32,335 bases of DNA from Clostridia bacterium (GCA_017541205.1 JAFXZO010000050.1:1-32335), one strand, 5' to 3'; positions 21,779-28,910 are shown, counted from the first letter of the stretch. The notes: generated by a model not told the origin, from the sequence alone. Numbers and translations: made by a program.

Positions 21779-22754
21779 GATCTTCACCTCCAAGCGCCCT
21801 GGGGCAGCGGCACAGGCGTCCCGGGGCCGGGGAAATGAGCCGGTCCTTTTCCTTGTCCGGGCAGTTTTCGCCCCACGGGCAGCGGGGCGCAAAGCGGCAG
21901 CCCGTCATCAGGCCGTATTGCTCCGGCACGCGGCCGGGAATGGCGTAGAGCAGGACGCTCCGATCGTCATGCAAGCCCGGCACCGCGCGCATCAGGGCCC
22001 GGGTATAGGGGTGCGCCGGGCGGGAAAGCAGGGTTTCCGCGTCCGCCTCCTCCACGCACTGGCCCGCGTACATCACCACCACCCGATCCGCGATCTCCGC
22101 CACCACGCCGATATCGTGCGTGATGAGCAGCACCGCCATGCCCTCCTCGTCCCGAAGGGATTTGAGCAGCTGGATGATCTGGTACTGGATGGTCACGTCC
22201 AGGGCGGTGGTCGGCTCGTCCGCGATGAGGAGCCTCGGCTTGCAGGACAGCGCCATGGCGATCATCACCCGCTGGCGCATGCCGCCGGAGAGCATGTGGG
22301 GGTATTTTTTCATCACCTGCTCCGCGTCCCGGATGCCGGTGCGGGATAGCAGGCGCTTTCCCTCGCGCCAGGCCTCCTCCCCGGATACGCCCAGGTGGCG
22401 GCGCATGCCCTCGGTCAATTGGCTGCCGATGGTGAAGACGGGGTTCAGGCTGTACATGATGTCCTGGAAGATCATGGCGATCTCTTTGCCCCGGATCCTG
22501 TCCAGCTCCGTTTCGGAAAGCGCGGCCAGGTTTTTCCCGTCAAACAGGATCTGGCCGCCCTGCACCTTCCCCTGGCGCGAAAGCAAGCCGAGCACCGAGA
22601 GCGCGGTCACGCTTTTCCCGCTGCCGCTTTCCCCGACCAGCGAAACGATTTCCCCCGCGTTCACATCAAAAGAAACGCCGCTGACGGCGGGCATCAGCCG
22701 CTTCCCCTGGCGGAAGGATATTTCCAAATCACGGATGCTCAGCAGCGCGGGCAT
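21771..22754 (-). CDS. oppD: Oligopeptide ABC transporter ATPase OppD
   Basis: A 327-residue ATPase: Walker A G-E-S-G-S-G-K-S-V, signature L-S-G-G-M-R-Q-R, Walker B L-L-I-A-D-E-P-T-T-A-L-D, H-loop T-H-D-I-G-V-V-A. The C-terminal segment has H-P-Y-T-R-A-L-M and C-R-F-A-P-R-C-P-W followed by further cysteines, as in OppD/DppD. The ATG at 22754 has only a weak GA-rich site (AAAGAGGT) 13 bases after the preceding gene. It forms the ATPase heterodimer with OppF. Confidence 0.93.
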   Translation of the reverse strand: MPALLSIRDLEISFRQGKRLMPAVSGVSFDVNAGEIVSLVGESGSGKSVTALSVLGLLSRQGKVQGGQILFDGKNLAALSETELDRIRGKEIAMIFQDIMYSLNPVFTIGSQLTEGMRRHLGVSGEEAWREGKRLLSRTGIRDAEQVMKKYPHMLSGGMRQRVMIAMALSCKPRLLIADEPTTALDVTIQYQIIQLLKSLRDEEGMAVLLITHDIGVVAEIADRVVVMYAGQCVEEADAETLLSRPAHPYTRALMRAVPGLHDDRSVLLYAIPGRVPEQYGLMTGCRFAPRCPWGENCPDKEKDRLISPAPGRLCRCPRALGGEDHA

Positions 22755-22767
22755 AAAAGGACCTCTT

Positions 22768-23286
22768 TCATCGGCGGGACGCGTTCGCATCGTTCAGCGC
22801 GACGGACGCGATTTCCCGCGTGGGCCAGAAAGCGCAAAGATGCAGCCGGTCAACGCGGGCGGTAAAGGGCGCGAAGGACTTTAGCAGGATGGGCAGCGCC
22901 GCGCAGACCGCGTCCGCTTCCTCCATCAGCACGGTTACGTGGGGCGTCCAGGGGTATTTCTGCGGGTATTGGCCGCAGGCGGCGTGCAGCGCGTCCAGCC
23001 CCGGGTTCCTTTCCGGCGCGCAGAAAAGCACCCTGCCGCCCGCGAACACGCCGATATGGCTAAAATGGACCTGCACCGGAGAAAACTCCGCGCAGGCCTT
23101 CCGCGTCAGCGCTTCGGCCTCCTTTTCCTTATCCGGCGGGAACGAGGCCAGGCTGATATGGTAAGGCAGCCCCGGCGTCTGCGCGCCGAGAAAGCCCGCT
23201 TCCCGCAGGGCCCCGTACCACGCGGACAGGCGGGCCTGGGCGTCGCTATCCAGATCCGCCATCAGCGTCAAAAACTGTTCCGCCAT
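22768..23286 (-). CDS. 2H phosphoesterase (2'-5' RNA ligase/LigT-like)
   Basis: A 172-residue two-histidine phosphoesterase with H43-I-S45 in P-Y-H-I-S-L-A-S-F and H116-V-T118 in T-P-H-V-T-V-L, the paired HxT/S motifs that form the active site. Relatives hydrolyse 2',3'-cyclic or 2',5'-linked phosphodiesters. The substrate here is unknown, and its position between oppA and oppD is unexpected for a nucleotide enzyme. The ATG at 23286 has AAGGAGAAG upstream; the frame extends to 23349 without a better site. Confidence 0.83.
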   Translation of the reverse strand: MAEQFLTLMADLDSDAQARLSAWYGALREAGFLGAQTPGLPYHISLASFPPDKEKEAEALTRKACAEFSPVQVHFSHIGVFAGGRVLFCAPERNPGLDALHAACGQYPQKYPWTPHVTVLMEEADAVCAALPILLKSFAPFTARVDRLHLCAFWPTREIASVALNDANASRR

Positions 23287-23304
23287 CTTCTTCTCCTTGC
23301 GCGC

Positions 23305-23339
23305 GCAGGGGCCGCGCAAATACCGGCGGCGGCCCCTGC
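23305..23339 (-). promoter_or_regulatory. Intercistronic hairpin after oppA
   Basis: GCAGGGGCCGC pairs with GCGGCCCCTGC over 11 perfect base pairs with a 13-base loop, just past the oppA stop. No T-run follows, so it is more likely to protect the oppA 3' end or set mRNA segment levels than to terminate. Confidence 0.7.
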
Positions 23340-23351
23340 ATGCGGACACGT

Positions 23352-24926
23352 TTATTGAATATCCCAGTCTACCACGTTCAAGAAGGTGCCGTACACGTTC
23401 GGCGCGGCGTTCAGCAGGCGGTTGCTTTTAACGCCCAGCGTGCCCAGCACCCAGCCGGAAATCATCGCCACGTCGCGCTGCATGATCCGGTCCACGATCA
23501 GGTACTGCGCGATGATCGCGTCCACGTCGGTCAGCGCCTGGCTCAGGGCCAGGGCTTCGCCCACCTCGTCGTTGCCGTAATTCGTCCAGCTGCCTTCGCC
23601 GCCCAGCAGCCAGGCCACGTCGGTGTAGGGATCCACGGGCTCATAGGTGTATTCCACGCTCAAAATATCGTGCTCGCAGTTGTTGGCGACCTCGATCAGG
23701 TTATCCAGGTTCACGGTGCGGATCTCGATCTTAAGGCCGATTTCCTCAAACATCGCCGCGAAGTATTCCACAGCCTGGCCCCAGGTGGTTTCATTGGCGT
23801 TCACGTACCAGACAAGGTCCGTCCTTGCGCCGTCGGCCTTCGCTTCCGCGATCAGGGCCGCGGCCTTTTCGGGATCGTAGGGCGTAAGGCCCAGGTCCTT
23901 GCTGAAATAGGGGGAGGCGGGCACGAGGAAGCCGTCCACCAATTCGCCGTTGCCCTGGAGCAGCGCGTCAAACATGGTCTGGCGGTCCATGCCGTACAAA
24001 AGCGCCTGGCGGATCCGGAGATCAACGTTCGCGGTATTGATGAAAATGGATTCATTGGTGATGGGCGTGCTGTCCACGGTGGTCACATTGGTCAGGGCGC
24101 GCACGGCGCCGTAATCCTCCACGGGGATGGAGCCCATGGTCGGCTGCACCAGGTCGATTTCGCCGCTTTTGAGGCCGGAAAGCATCTGCGCCGCGTTGAC
24201 CACGTTAAAGTTCAGGTACTTGATCTTGGCTTCGCCCAGGAAGCAGTTGGGGTTGGCCTGGTAATGCACGTAATGCTGGAGGTCCGCTTCCGTGATAAAG
24301 TACGGGCCGTTAATCACGTCGGCCTTGCTGAGCCAGGCGTAGGTGAGCAGGTCTTCCCGCGGCACGTCCTTGAGCACGTGCTCGGGCACGGTGAACAGGT
24401 AGCGGCCAAAGTTGTTTTCAAAGGTATAGAGGGCGGTGGGCCATTTGGTGGTGACGGTGAGCGTCTTTTCGTCGATCACCTTGACGCCGCTGATTTCCTT
24501 TTCGCCGGAGGCGATAAAGCCGTCGTCGTCCGTGCCTTCCACGGCGTAAAGGGGCAGCGCGATGTTGGCGGACACGGGATCGGCGCCGATGGCGAGGGTA
24601 AAGGCCACGTCGGACGCGGTCACGGGCTCGCCGTCGCTCCAGCACGCGTTATCCTGCAGGGTGATGGTAAAGGTCAGGTTGTCTTCGGTGGTGATGGACT
24701 TGGCCAGCTGGGGCACGAATTCCAGCTCGGCGTTCAGCTCCACCAGCGGCAGGAATACCAGGGAAACGGCGTATTTGACCACGATCGTATTGTCCACGGC
24801 CAGGGGATTCAGGGTGGTCAGGGTGCTGGTGACGCCGATATTGACGGATTTATCCTCCGCAACGGCCGCCCCGAGCACGGACAGCGCGAGCGCCAGCGCC
24901 AGCAGCAGAGAAAGCAGCTTCTTCAT
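23352..24926 (-). CDS. oppA: Peptide-binding protein OppA (family 5)
   Basis: A 524-residue extracytoplasmic solute-binding protein of family 5. The mature N-terminus V-N-I-G-V-T-S-T-L-T-T-L-N-P-L, the S-D-G-E-P-V-T-A-S-D-V segment and L-R-I-R-Q-A-L-L-Y-G-M-D-R are family landmarks. The signal peptide (1-23, ending A-V-A before E-D) has no cysteine at all, so the protein is not a lipoprotein. The start at 24926 follows AAGGAGG by 11 bases. It delivers substrate to OppBCDF. Peptide specificity cannot be read from the sequence. Confidence 0.92.
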   Translation of the reverse strand: MKKLLSLLLALALALSVLGAAVAEDKSVNIGVTSTLTTLNPLAVDNTIVVKYAVSLVFLPLVELNAELEFVPQLAKSITTEDNLTFTITLQDNACWSDGEPVTASDVAFTLAIGADPVSANIALPLYAVEGTDDDGFIASGEKEISGVKVIDEKTLTVTTKWPTALYTFENNFGRYLFTVPEHVLKDVPREDLLTYAWLSKADVINGPYFITEADLQHYVHYQANPNCFLGEAKIKYLNFNVVNAAQMLSGLKSGEIDLVQPTMGSIPVEDYGAVRALTNVTTVDSTPITNESIFINTANVDLRIRQALLYGMDRQTMFDALLQGNGELVDGFLVPASPYFSKDLGLTPYDPEKAAALIAEAKADGARTDLVWYVNANETTWGQAVEYFAAMFEEIGLKIEIRTVNLDNLIEVANNCEHDILSVEYTYEPVDPYTDVAWLLGGEGSWTNYGNDEVGEALALSQALTDVDAIIAQYLIVDRIMQRDVAMISGWVLGTLGVKSNRLLNAAPNVYGTFLNVVDWDIQ

Positions 24927-24993
24927 GTTTCTTTCGTTCCTCCTTATCATTTTTATATCCTCATGCCGGAAAACCCGGCAGGAAAAACGTCTT

Positions 24994-26118
24994 TCAGGGC
25001 TGCGCCGCGCGCCGGATGGCCAGCTCCGCAAAGAAGCGGGCGGCGGGATAGAGGGCGTTTTCGTCCACCCGGAACAGGGGATGATGGTTGGCGTACTCCC
25101 CGCCCGTGCCCACGCGGATGAACGCGCCGGGCCGGTTTTTCAGGTACTCGCTGAAATCCTCGCCGCCCATGGTGTTGGCCTGCTGCCGGACGGAAAAGCC
25201 CATGTCCAGGGCGATTTTTTTCGCCTCCTCGCACAGCGCCGCGTCGTTGACGACCGGGCCCGGGCCTTTCTCCCAGGCGATCTCGCCCTCGCAGCCGTGC
25301 GCCTGCGCGATGGAGGAAACGAGGGTGTCCAGCCGGGCGATCGTATCCCGCCTGAGGTCTTCGTTCAGGGTGCGCAGCGTGCCCTGGATCTCCACCTTTT
25401 CCGGCACGATGTTCCAGGTGGAGCCCGCCCGGATATGGCAGAAGGAGAGGACCGCCGGCTCAAACGCGTCCTTGCGCCTCGTCAAAAGGGTTTGGGCCGA
25501 AAGGATCAGCGCGGCCATGGCGGGAACGGGATCGACGCCCTGGTGCGGGTTGCCCGCGTGCGCGCCCTTGCCCAGGATGCGGATGGTGAAGGCGTCCGGC
25601 GCGGCCATCACCGGGCCGGGCTTGATGCCCAGCACGCCGGATGGAAAGGCCGGGTAGGTATGGCAGGCGTAAAACTCCGCCGCGTCCTTAAGGAGCGGGC
25701 TTGCCGCCGCGACGCGGCCTCCCCGGGAAATTTCCTCCGCGGGCTGGAACACGATCTTGACCGTGCCGCGCAGCGCAGCCTGCCTCTCCTTGATCAGCAG
25801 CGCCGCGCCCAGCATGCAGGACGTGTGGAAATCGTGGCCGCAGGCGTGCATGACGCCCGGCGTCCCGGAGCGGTAGGGCACGTCCGCCTCCTCCTGGATG
25901 GGCAGGGCGTCCATATCCGCCCTTAGGCCGATCACGCGGCCCGGCTGTTTTCCTTCGATCACCGCGATCATACCCGTTTCAAGGCCAGCGGGGTAATACG
26001 GAATGCCCGCCTGATCCAGCATTTCCTTGAGTTTTTGCGTGGTGCGCGTTTCCTGCAGGCCCAATTCGGGATGGCTGTGCAGATCCTCAAAAAACGCGAT
26101 CAATTCCTGCTGTGTCAC
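24994..26118 (-). CDS. M20 family amidohydrolase (aminoacylase/hippurate-hydrolase type)
   Basis: A 374-residue metallo-amidohydrolase that removes acyl groups from N-acyl amino acids or similar amides. Visible: D-L-H-S-H-P-E-L-G (13-20), G-L-R-A-D-M-D-A-L-P-I (about 64-73), metal site H91-A-C93-G-H95-D, F-Q-P-A-E128-E129, dimerisation domain with G-K-G-A-H-A-G-N-P-H-Q-G-V-D-P, and T-M-G-G-E-D-F. The usual cysteine ligand is present. A GTG at 26118, after GGGGGAAAG, is chosen because it starts the family's first helix; an ATG at 26253 would run across the upstream terminator. It is the first structural gene of the peptide operon, with a leader ORF and terminator ahead of it. Confidence 0.88.
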   Translation of the reverse strand: MTQQELIAFFEDLHSHPELGLQETRTTQKLKEMLDQAGIPYYPAGLETGMIAVIEGKQPGRVIGLRADMDALPIQEEADVPYRSGTPGVMHACGHDFHTSCMLGAALLIKERQAALRGTVKIVFQPAEEISRGGRVAAASPLLKDAAEFYACHTYPAFPSGVLGIKPGPVMAAPDAFTIRILGKGAHAGNPHQGVDPVPAMAALILSAQTLLTRRKDAFEPAVLSFCHIRAGSTWNIVPEKVEIQGTLRTLNEDLRRDTIARLDTLVSSIAQAHGCEGEIAWEKGPGPVVNDAALCEEAKKIALDMGFSVRQQANTMGGEDFSEYLKNRPGAFIRVGTGGEYANHHPLFRVDENALYPAARFFAELAIRRAAQP

Positions 26119-26140
26119 TGCGCTTTCCCCCTGACGAATG

Positions 26141-26171
26141 AAAAAACGGGGCCCCGCGTGCGTGTGCCCCG
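26141..26171 (-). terminator. Intrinsic terminator in the leader of the peptide operon (attenuator candidate)
   Basis: On the minus strand CGGGGC (26171-26166) pairs with GCCCCG (26152-26147), followed by six T residues (26146-26141). It stands 28 bases past the leader-ORF stop and about 22 before the amidohydrolase start, between the only good promoter and the structural genes. Confidence 0.7.
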
Positions 26172-26198
26172 ATGGTTTTCGGTCCTGGGCCTGATCGA

Positions 26199-26285
26199 TT
26201 ACGCCCGGCAGTCGCACCGCGAAACAGGCTGCGTTTCGCAGCCGGGCATACACATACGCAAAAGCCGATCATAGCTTTTTTTCAC
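26199..26285 (-). CDS. Candidate 28-residue leader peptide with four cysteines
   Basis: A GTG at 26285 stands eight bases after AAGGAGG (26300-26294), about 24 bases downstream of the predicted transcription start. It opens a 28-codon frame with cysteines at positions 12, 16, 24 and 26. The coding region is highly structured: GGCTGCG/CGCAGCC (26227-26243) and the alternative GCCCGGC/GCCGGGC (26203-26247) overlap and exclude one another. A terminator follows. This is the layout of a transcription attenuator, with cysteine (or the ribosome's progress) as the likely signal. The peptide itself resembles nothing I know; a chance frame with a good ribosome site cannot be excluded. Confidence 0.5.
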   Translation of the reverse strand: MKKSYDRLLRMCMPGCETQPVSRCDCRA

Positions 26286-26315
26286 GGCGGCTGCCTCCTT
26301 TCTGAAATTGTCTGC

Positions 26316-26344
26316 ATCATATCATGATTTGCCCCGTTCGTCAA
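26316..26344 (-). promoter_or_regulatory. Vegetative promoter of the amidohydrolase-opp operon
   Basis: On the minus strand TTGACG (26344-26339), 17-base spacer, TATGAT (26321-26316), with TG one base before the -10. The predicted start is near 26309, giving a leader of about 190 bases to the amidohydrolase. Confidence 0.8.
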
Positions 26345-26369
26345 GAAATACTATGTTTCTTTGCTGTGC

Positions 26370-26402
26370 AAAAAAGCGGAAGAGGTTCGTCGCCTCTCCC
26401 GC
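26370..26402 (-). terminator. Intrinsic terminator of queT
   Basis: On the minus strand GCGGGAGAGG (26402-26393) pairs with CCTCTTCCGC (26385-26376), ten pairs with one G-U, followed by six T residues. It begins eight bases after the queT stop. Confidence 0.9.
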
Positions 26403-26409
26403 AAAAGCA

Positions 26410-26895
26410 TCACTGGAACACCTTGGGCGCTTTGGCCAGGGACTTGTACAGTATCAGGCCCAGCACGCCGCAGGCGATCACTTCGCCCGCGCCCACGGTC
26501 AGCATCAGATACCACCAGGCGTCAGGCACGCCGTACACCTTTTGCAGCACGAAGGGCACGATGACGGCGTTGCTGAGCACCGGGGGGATCCAGGCCAGCA
26601 GCGGTTTCCTGCGCAGCAGCAGCGTGCCCACGGCCCCGATCAGGGTCGCAAGGCTGCCGAACACCACGTCCCACGGGGCGCAGCCGGTGATGAGGTTTGC
26701 CAGCACGCATCCCACCGTCAGCCCCGGAACCGCCGAGGAAGTAAAGCAGGGCAGGATCGTGAGCGCCTCGGACAGGCGCACCTGGATGGCGCCGCTGGCC
26801 AGGCCGAAGGCGTTCGCCAGCATCGTGAGCACAACGTAGAGCGCGGCGATGGCGCCGCCCATGCTCAGGGTTTTGACATTGAAAGACTGTTTCAT
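26410..26895 (-). CDS. queT: QueT family transporter (queuosine-precursor ECF S component)
   Basis: A 161-residue membrane protein with about five hydrophobic segments. The diagnostic stretch is G-A-I-Q-V-R-L-S-E-A-L-T-I-L-P followed by P-G-L-T-V-G-C-V-L-A-N and D-V-V-F-G-S-L-A-T-L, the QueT signature. QueT is thought to be the substrate-binding (S) subunit of an energy-coupling-factor importer for preQ1 or related queuosine precursors, used for the tRNA wobble base. The ECF ATPases and T subunit are not in the window, as is usual for group II ECF systems. AGGAGGAG precedes the ATG, within a structured leader. Confidence 0.9.
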   Translation of the reverse strand: MKQSFNVKTLSMGGAIAALYVVLTMLANAFGLASGAIQVRLSEALTILPCFTSSAVPGLTVGCVLANLITGCAPWDVVFGSLATLIGAVGTLLLRRKPLLAWIPPVLSNAVIVPFVLQKVYGVPDAWWYLMLTVGAGEVIACGVLGLILYKSLAKAPKVFQ

Positions 26896-26976
26896 GCCAA
26901 TTCTCCTCCTATAAGGACGCGCGGCGGGCGCATCCTGTTTTTTCCGGATGGGTGGCGCAGCGGGTACGCATCATCC
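26896..26976 (-). promoter_or_regulatory. Structured queT leader, possible metabolite-sensing RNA
   Basis: On the minus strand GGATG (26976-26972), CATCC (26950-26946) and GGATG (26935-26931) occur in order, so the central CATCC can pair with either neighbour. An A6 run (26944-26939) lies between the last two. The ribosome-binding site lies in a small hairpin, TCC-TTATA-GGA. QueT genes are often controlled by preQ1 riboswitches, but I do not recognise the class I or II consensus here. Confidence 0.4.
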
Positions 26977-27024
26977 GACGCCGATCAACAGTCGGCAATC
27001 AGGAATGTTACCATATTTTTTGCC

Positions 27025-27053
27025 GTATGGCAAGCAAAAAACGGCGCATACTA
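27025..27053 (+). promoter_or_regulatory. Sigma-G-like promoter of the DUF1540 gene
   Basis: GTATG (27025-27029), 17-base spacer, CATACTA (27047-27053) fits the forespore consensus GHATR-N17/18-CATnnTA exactly. It shares GCGCATACTAT with the spore-protein gene at 1062-1072. The predicted start is near 27060, about 30 bases before the ATG. Confidence 0.65.
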
Positions 27054-27090
27054 TGGGCGGACCCCATCAACACGAAAAGGAGACAAAAAA

Positions 27091-27261
27091 ATGGCTGAGA
27101 AAAAGAACCAGTGCATCCATTGCTCGGTGGAATCCTGCCGGCACCTGAAGGAAGAACAGGGCGTTTGCGGTCTGGAGAGCGTGCAGATCGCCCCCACGCC
27201 CATGGCCTTTTCCGGCGATCCCGCCGATGAAAGCATGTGCAAGAGCTATGAAACGAAATAA
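27091..27261 (+). CDS. DUF1540 domain protein
   Basis: A 56-residue cysteine-rich protein with C8, C11, C16, C26 and C50; the pattern I-H-C-S-V-E-S-C-R-H-L followed by G-V-C-G-L-E-S-V-Q-I is that of DUF1540, probably a small metal-binding fold. No function is established. AAAAGGAGA lies eight bases before the ATG. The sigma-G-like promoter suggests forespore expression, which would fit a spore-core protein. The end overlaps the start of another small frame. Confidence 0.82.
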   Translation: MAEKKNQCIHCSVESCRHLKEEQGVCGLESVQIAPTPMAFSGDPADESMCKSYETK

Positions 27262-27427
27262 ACCCGTTCCGCCGCAGATACGGCCCGACCCCATGCAGGC
27301 CGCGTCCATGACCGAGTGCACCGGCATCCTGCCCGCGCAGATCGAAACGGACGACGAGGGCGAAAGCATCGCCGCCCTGCAAAGCATCCCGCCGGTCATC
27401 GCGCCTCACGGCAAAGACAAACGCTGA
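27248..27427 (+). CDS. Small hypothetical protein overlapping the DUF1540 gene
   Basis: A possible 59-residue protein beginning inside the last codons of the DUF1540 gene (14-base overlap). It has a basic, proline-rich N-terminus (M-K-R-N-K-P-V-P-P-Q) and a segment M-T-E-C-T-G-I-L-P-A followed by acidic residues; similar E-C-T-G-L-I-P segments occur, as far as I recall, in small proteins of other Clostridia. The ribosome site is weak (GCAAGAG), so translation would depend on coupling to the gene before it. Function unknown; possibly a forespore partner of DUF1540 on the same transcript. Confidence 0.5.
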   Translation: MKRNKPVPPQIRPDPMQAASMTECTGILPAQIETDDEGESIAALQSIPPVIAPHGKDKR

Positions 27428-27460
27428 AAAAAACGCCCCTCCGGTTCCGCCGGAAGGGCG
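27427..27460 (-). terminator. Intrinsic terminator of the LRR gene
   Basis: On the minus strand CGCCCTTCCGG (27460-27450) pairs with CCGGAGGGGCG (27444-27434), followed by seven T residues (27433-27427). The hairpin also lies just past the small plus-strand genes, but without a T-run in that direction. Confidence 0.88.
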
Positions 27461-27476
27461 CTTCCTATGAAGGCCG

Positions 27477-28496
27477 TCAATCGAGGGTGGTAAACGGGAT
27501 GTACTCCGTGCCCCAGAACATGGCGTAGATGGTATCGTAGCGGGGATGGGTGCGCCAGGCCCCGCTGGCGGCGGAGGTCTCGTTATCGATTTTGCACAGG
27601 GGCAGGGCGTTGCGCAGCTGCGCGATCACGCTGCGGGGCACTTCGCCCTTGCCGGAGCGCGCGTTGCAGCTGCACAGGAACAGGCGGCGCAGGCTGGTCA
27701 GCCCCATCAGGGGGGTCAGATCGTTGATGCGGTCGTTGCAGATGTTCAGGTCCACCAGATGGGTGCAGTTGGCCAGGGGCGATATATCGCTCACGTTGGT
27801 GGAGAAAAGCTCCAGGTATTCCAGGTCCTTCAGGCTTCCGATGGGGGTGATGTCCTGGAGGTTATTGTTCCGCCCCAGGATCAGTACGCGCAGCTTGGGC
27901 AGGTCGTAAAGGAAGCTCAGGTCCGTCACGTCGTTGTGCCCGATGTCCAGCGCCATCAGGTTTTTGCAGTAGCGCAGCATGGACAGTTCATCGTTGGTAT
28001 GGTTGGTGCACTGGTTGTTGTGCAATGTGGAAAAGGCGGTGATGTCCGTGCGGAATCTGTGGGGCGTGCGCTCCGGATGGGTGGGATTGTTGCAGGGGAT
28101 GGTGATGGTCCAGCCGAAGAACACGTCCGGGTACCGCGCGGCCATTTCGCGCATCTGGGCGCGGGTGAGGGAGCAGGAATACATGTTCACGGTTTTCAGG
28201 TTCGGAAGCTGGTCCAGGAAGCTTTCAAACTTGGAAAACGCGCCTTCCGGCAGCGCCTTGGCGCCCAGATCGACCGTATCCGTATCCTTGCGCACGGTCA
28301 GTTCCACCTTGCCCGCGGAAAACGATACCGTTTCATCGCTGACAAAGCGCGTTTCGTCCGCGGCCGTTTGCTCCGCGGGCGCCTGCGTCGGTTCGGCGGT
28401 CGGCGCGATCTTGATCAGCAGCGTTTCCCCCGTCGCCCCGCAAAAAGGCAGGCACAGCAGCGACAGCGTCAGGATGGCTGATAACAGCTTTTTCAT
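27477..28496 (-). CDS. Secreted leucine-rich-repeat protein
   Basis: A 339-residue exported protein: signal peptide of about 23 residues (M-K-K-L-L-S), a T/A/P/E-rich linker (about 30-50), a beta-rich segment, then leucine-rich repeats of about 22 residues from about residue 105 and especially 185-290 (L-M-A-L-D-I-G-H-N-D-V-T-D-L-S-F-L, L-R-V-L-I-L-G-R-N-N-N-L-Q-D-I-T-P-I, L-E-Y-L-E-L-F-S-T-N-V-S-D-I). The repeat form (D-I-T/S-P-L) is that of bacterial internalin-like LRRs, which mediate protein binding. No LPxTG or membrane anchor is visible. The start at 28496 is set by AAAGGAG; the 40-codon upstream extension crosses the promoter. Host- or surface-protein interaction is inference. Confidence 0.85.
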   Translation of the reverse strand: MKKLLSAILTLSLLCLPFCGATGETLLIKIAPTAEPTQAPAEQTAADETRFVSDETVSFSAGKVELTVRKDTDTVDLGAKALPEGAFSKFESFLDQLPNLKTVNMYSCSLTRAQMREMAARYPDVFFGWTITIPCNNPTHPERTPHRFRTDITAFSTLHNNQCTNHTNDELSMLRYCKNLMALDIGHNDVTDLSFLYDLPKLRVLILGRNNNLQDITPIGSLKDLEYLELFSTNVSDISPLANCTHLVDLNICNDRINDLTPLMGLTSLRRLFLCSCNARSGKGEVPRSVIAQLRNALPLCKIDNETSAASGAWRTHPRYDTIYAMFWGTEYIPFTTLD

Positions 28497-28527
28497 GGCA
28501 GTCTCCTTTGCTTGATAGATTGCTTTC

Positions 28528-28556
28528 ATTATAACACGCTTCCCTCGGAAAAGCGA
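28528..28556 (-). promoter_or_regulatory. Promoter of the LRR gene
   Basis: On the minus strand TATAAT (28533-28528) with a weak TCGCTT 17 bases upstream (28556-28551). The perfect -10 lies between the rpsT terminator and the LRR start. Confidence 0.5.
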
Positions 28557-28582
28557 CAGCGGAGGGAAATTTTTGCGAAAAG

Positions 28583-28606
28583 AAAAAACCCGCCACAAAG
28601 CGGGTT
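28583..28606 (-). terminator. Intrinsic terminator of rpsT
   Basis: On the minus strand AACCCGC pairs with GCGGGTT around TTTGTG; the stem runs into a T-run ending at 28583. It lies about 14 bases past the rpsT stop. Confidence 0.9.
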
Positions 28607-28620
28607 GTGCTGGCAAGCAA

Positions 28621-28884
28621 TCAGGCGTTGACTTTGTTCAAAGCCTTGGCCAGACGAGCCTTTTTCCGGTTCGCGGTATTCTTGTGCATAACGCCCTTGG
28701 AAACCGCTTTATCGATAGCGGAGGTGGTGGCGCTCAGCTGCGCGCTGGCGGGGGCCACGCCCTCGTTCAGGGCGACCTGAAACTTCTTAACAGCGGTCTT
28801 GACGCCCGTTTTCACCATACGATTCCGCAGGTTCTTCGTTTTGCTCACCTTCACGCGCTTCATGGCGGACTTAATGTTTGGCAA
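28621..28884 (-). CDS. rpsT: 30S ribosomal protein S20
   Basis: An 87-residue basic protein with the S20 pattern: P-N-I-K-S-A-M-K-R-V-K-V-S-K-T-K-N-L-R-N at the N-terminus, and H-K-N-T-A-N-R-K-K-A-R-L near the C-terminus. It binds 16S rRNA early in 30S assembly. The TTG at 28884 is chosen because it gives the normal start (M-P-N-I-K) and is nine bases after GGGAGG; another TTG two codons upstream is too close to that site. Non-ATG starts are common for rpsT and match its low initiation efficiency and autogenous control in E. coli. Monocistronic, with its own promoter and terminator. Confidence 0.95.
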   Translation of the reverse strand: MPNIKSAMKRVKVSKTKNLRNRMVKTGVKTAVKKFQVALNEGVAPASAQLSATTSAIDKAVSKGVMHKNTANRKKARLAKALNKVNA

Positions 28885-28910
28885 CCTCAATCACCTCCCG
28901 TAAAAGACTG

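Noticed and set aside
26147-26247. T-box or SAM riboswitch in the peptide-operon leader
   Set aside because: No T-box AGGGTGGNACCGCG sequence or SAM-I core is present, although a terminator is.
26119-26253. ATG start at 26253 for the amidohydrolase
   Set aside because: The added 45 residues would span the leader hairpins and terminator, have no ribosome site, and do not resemble M20 proteins.
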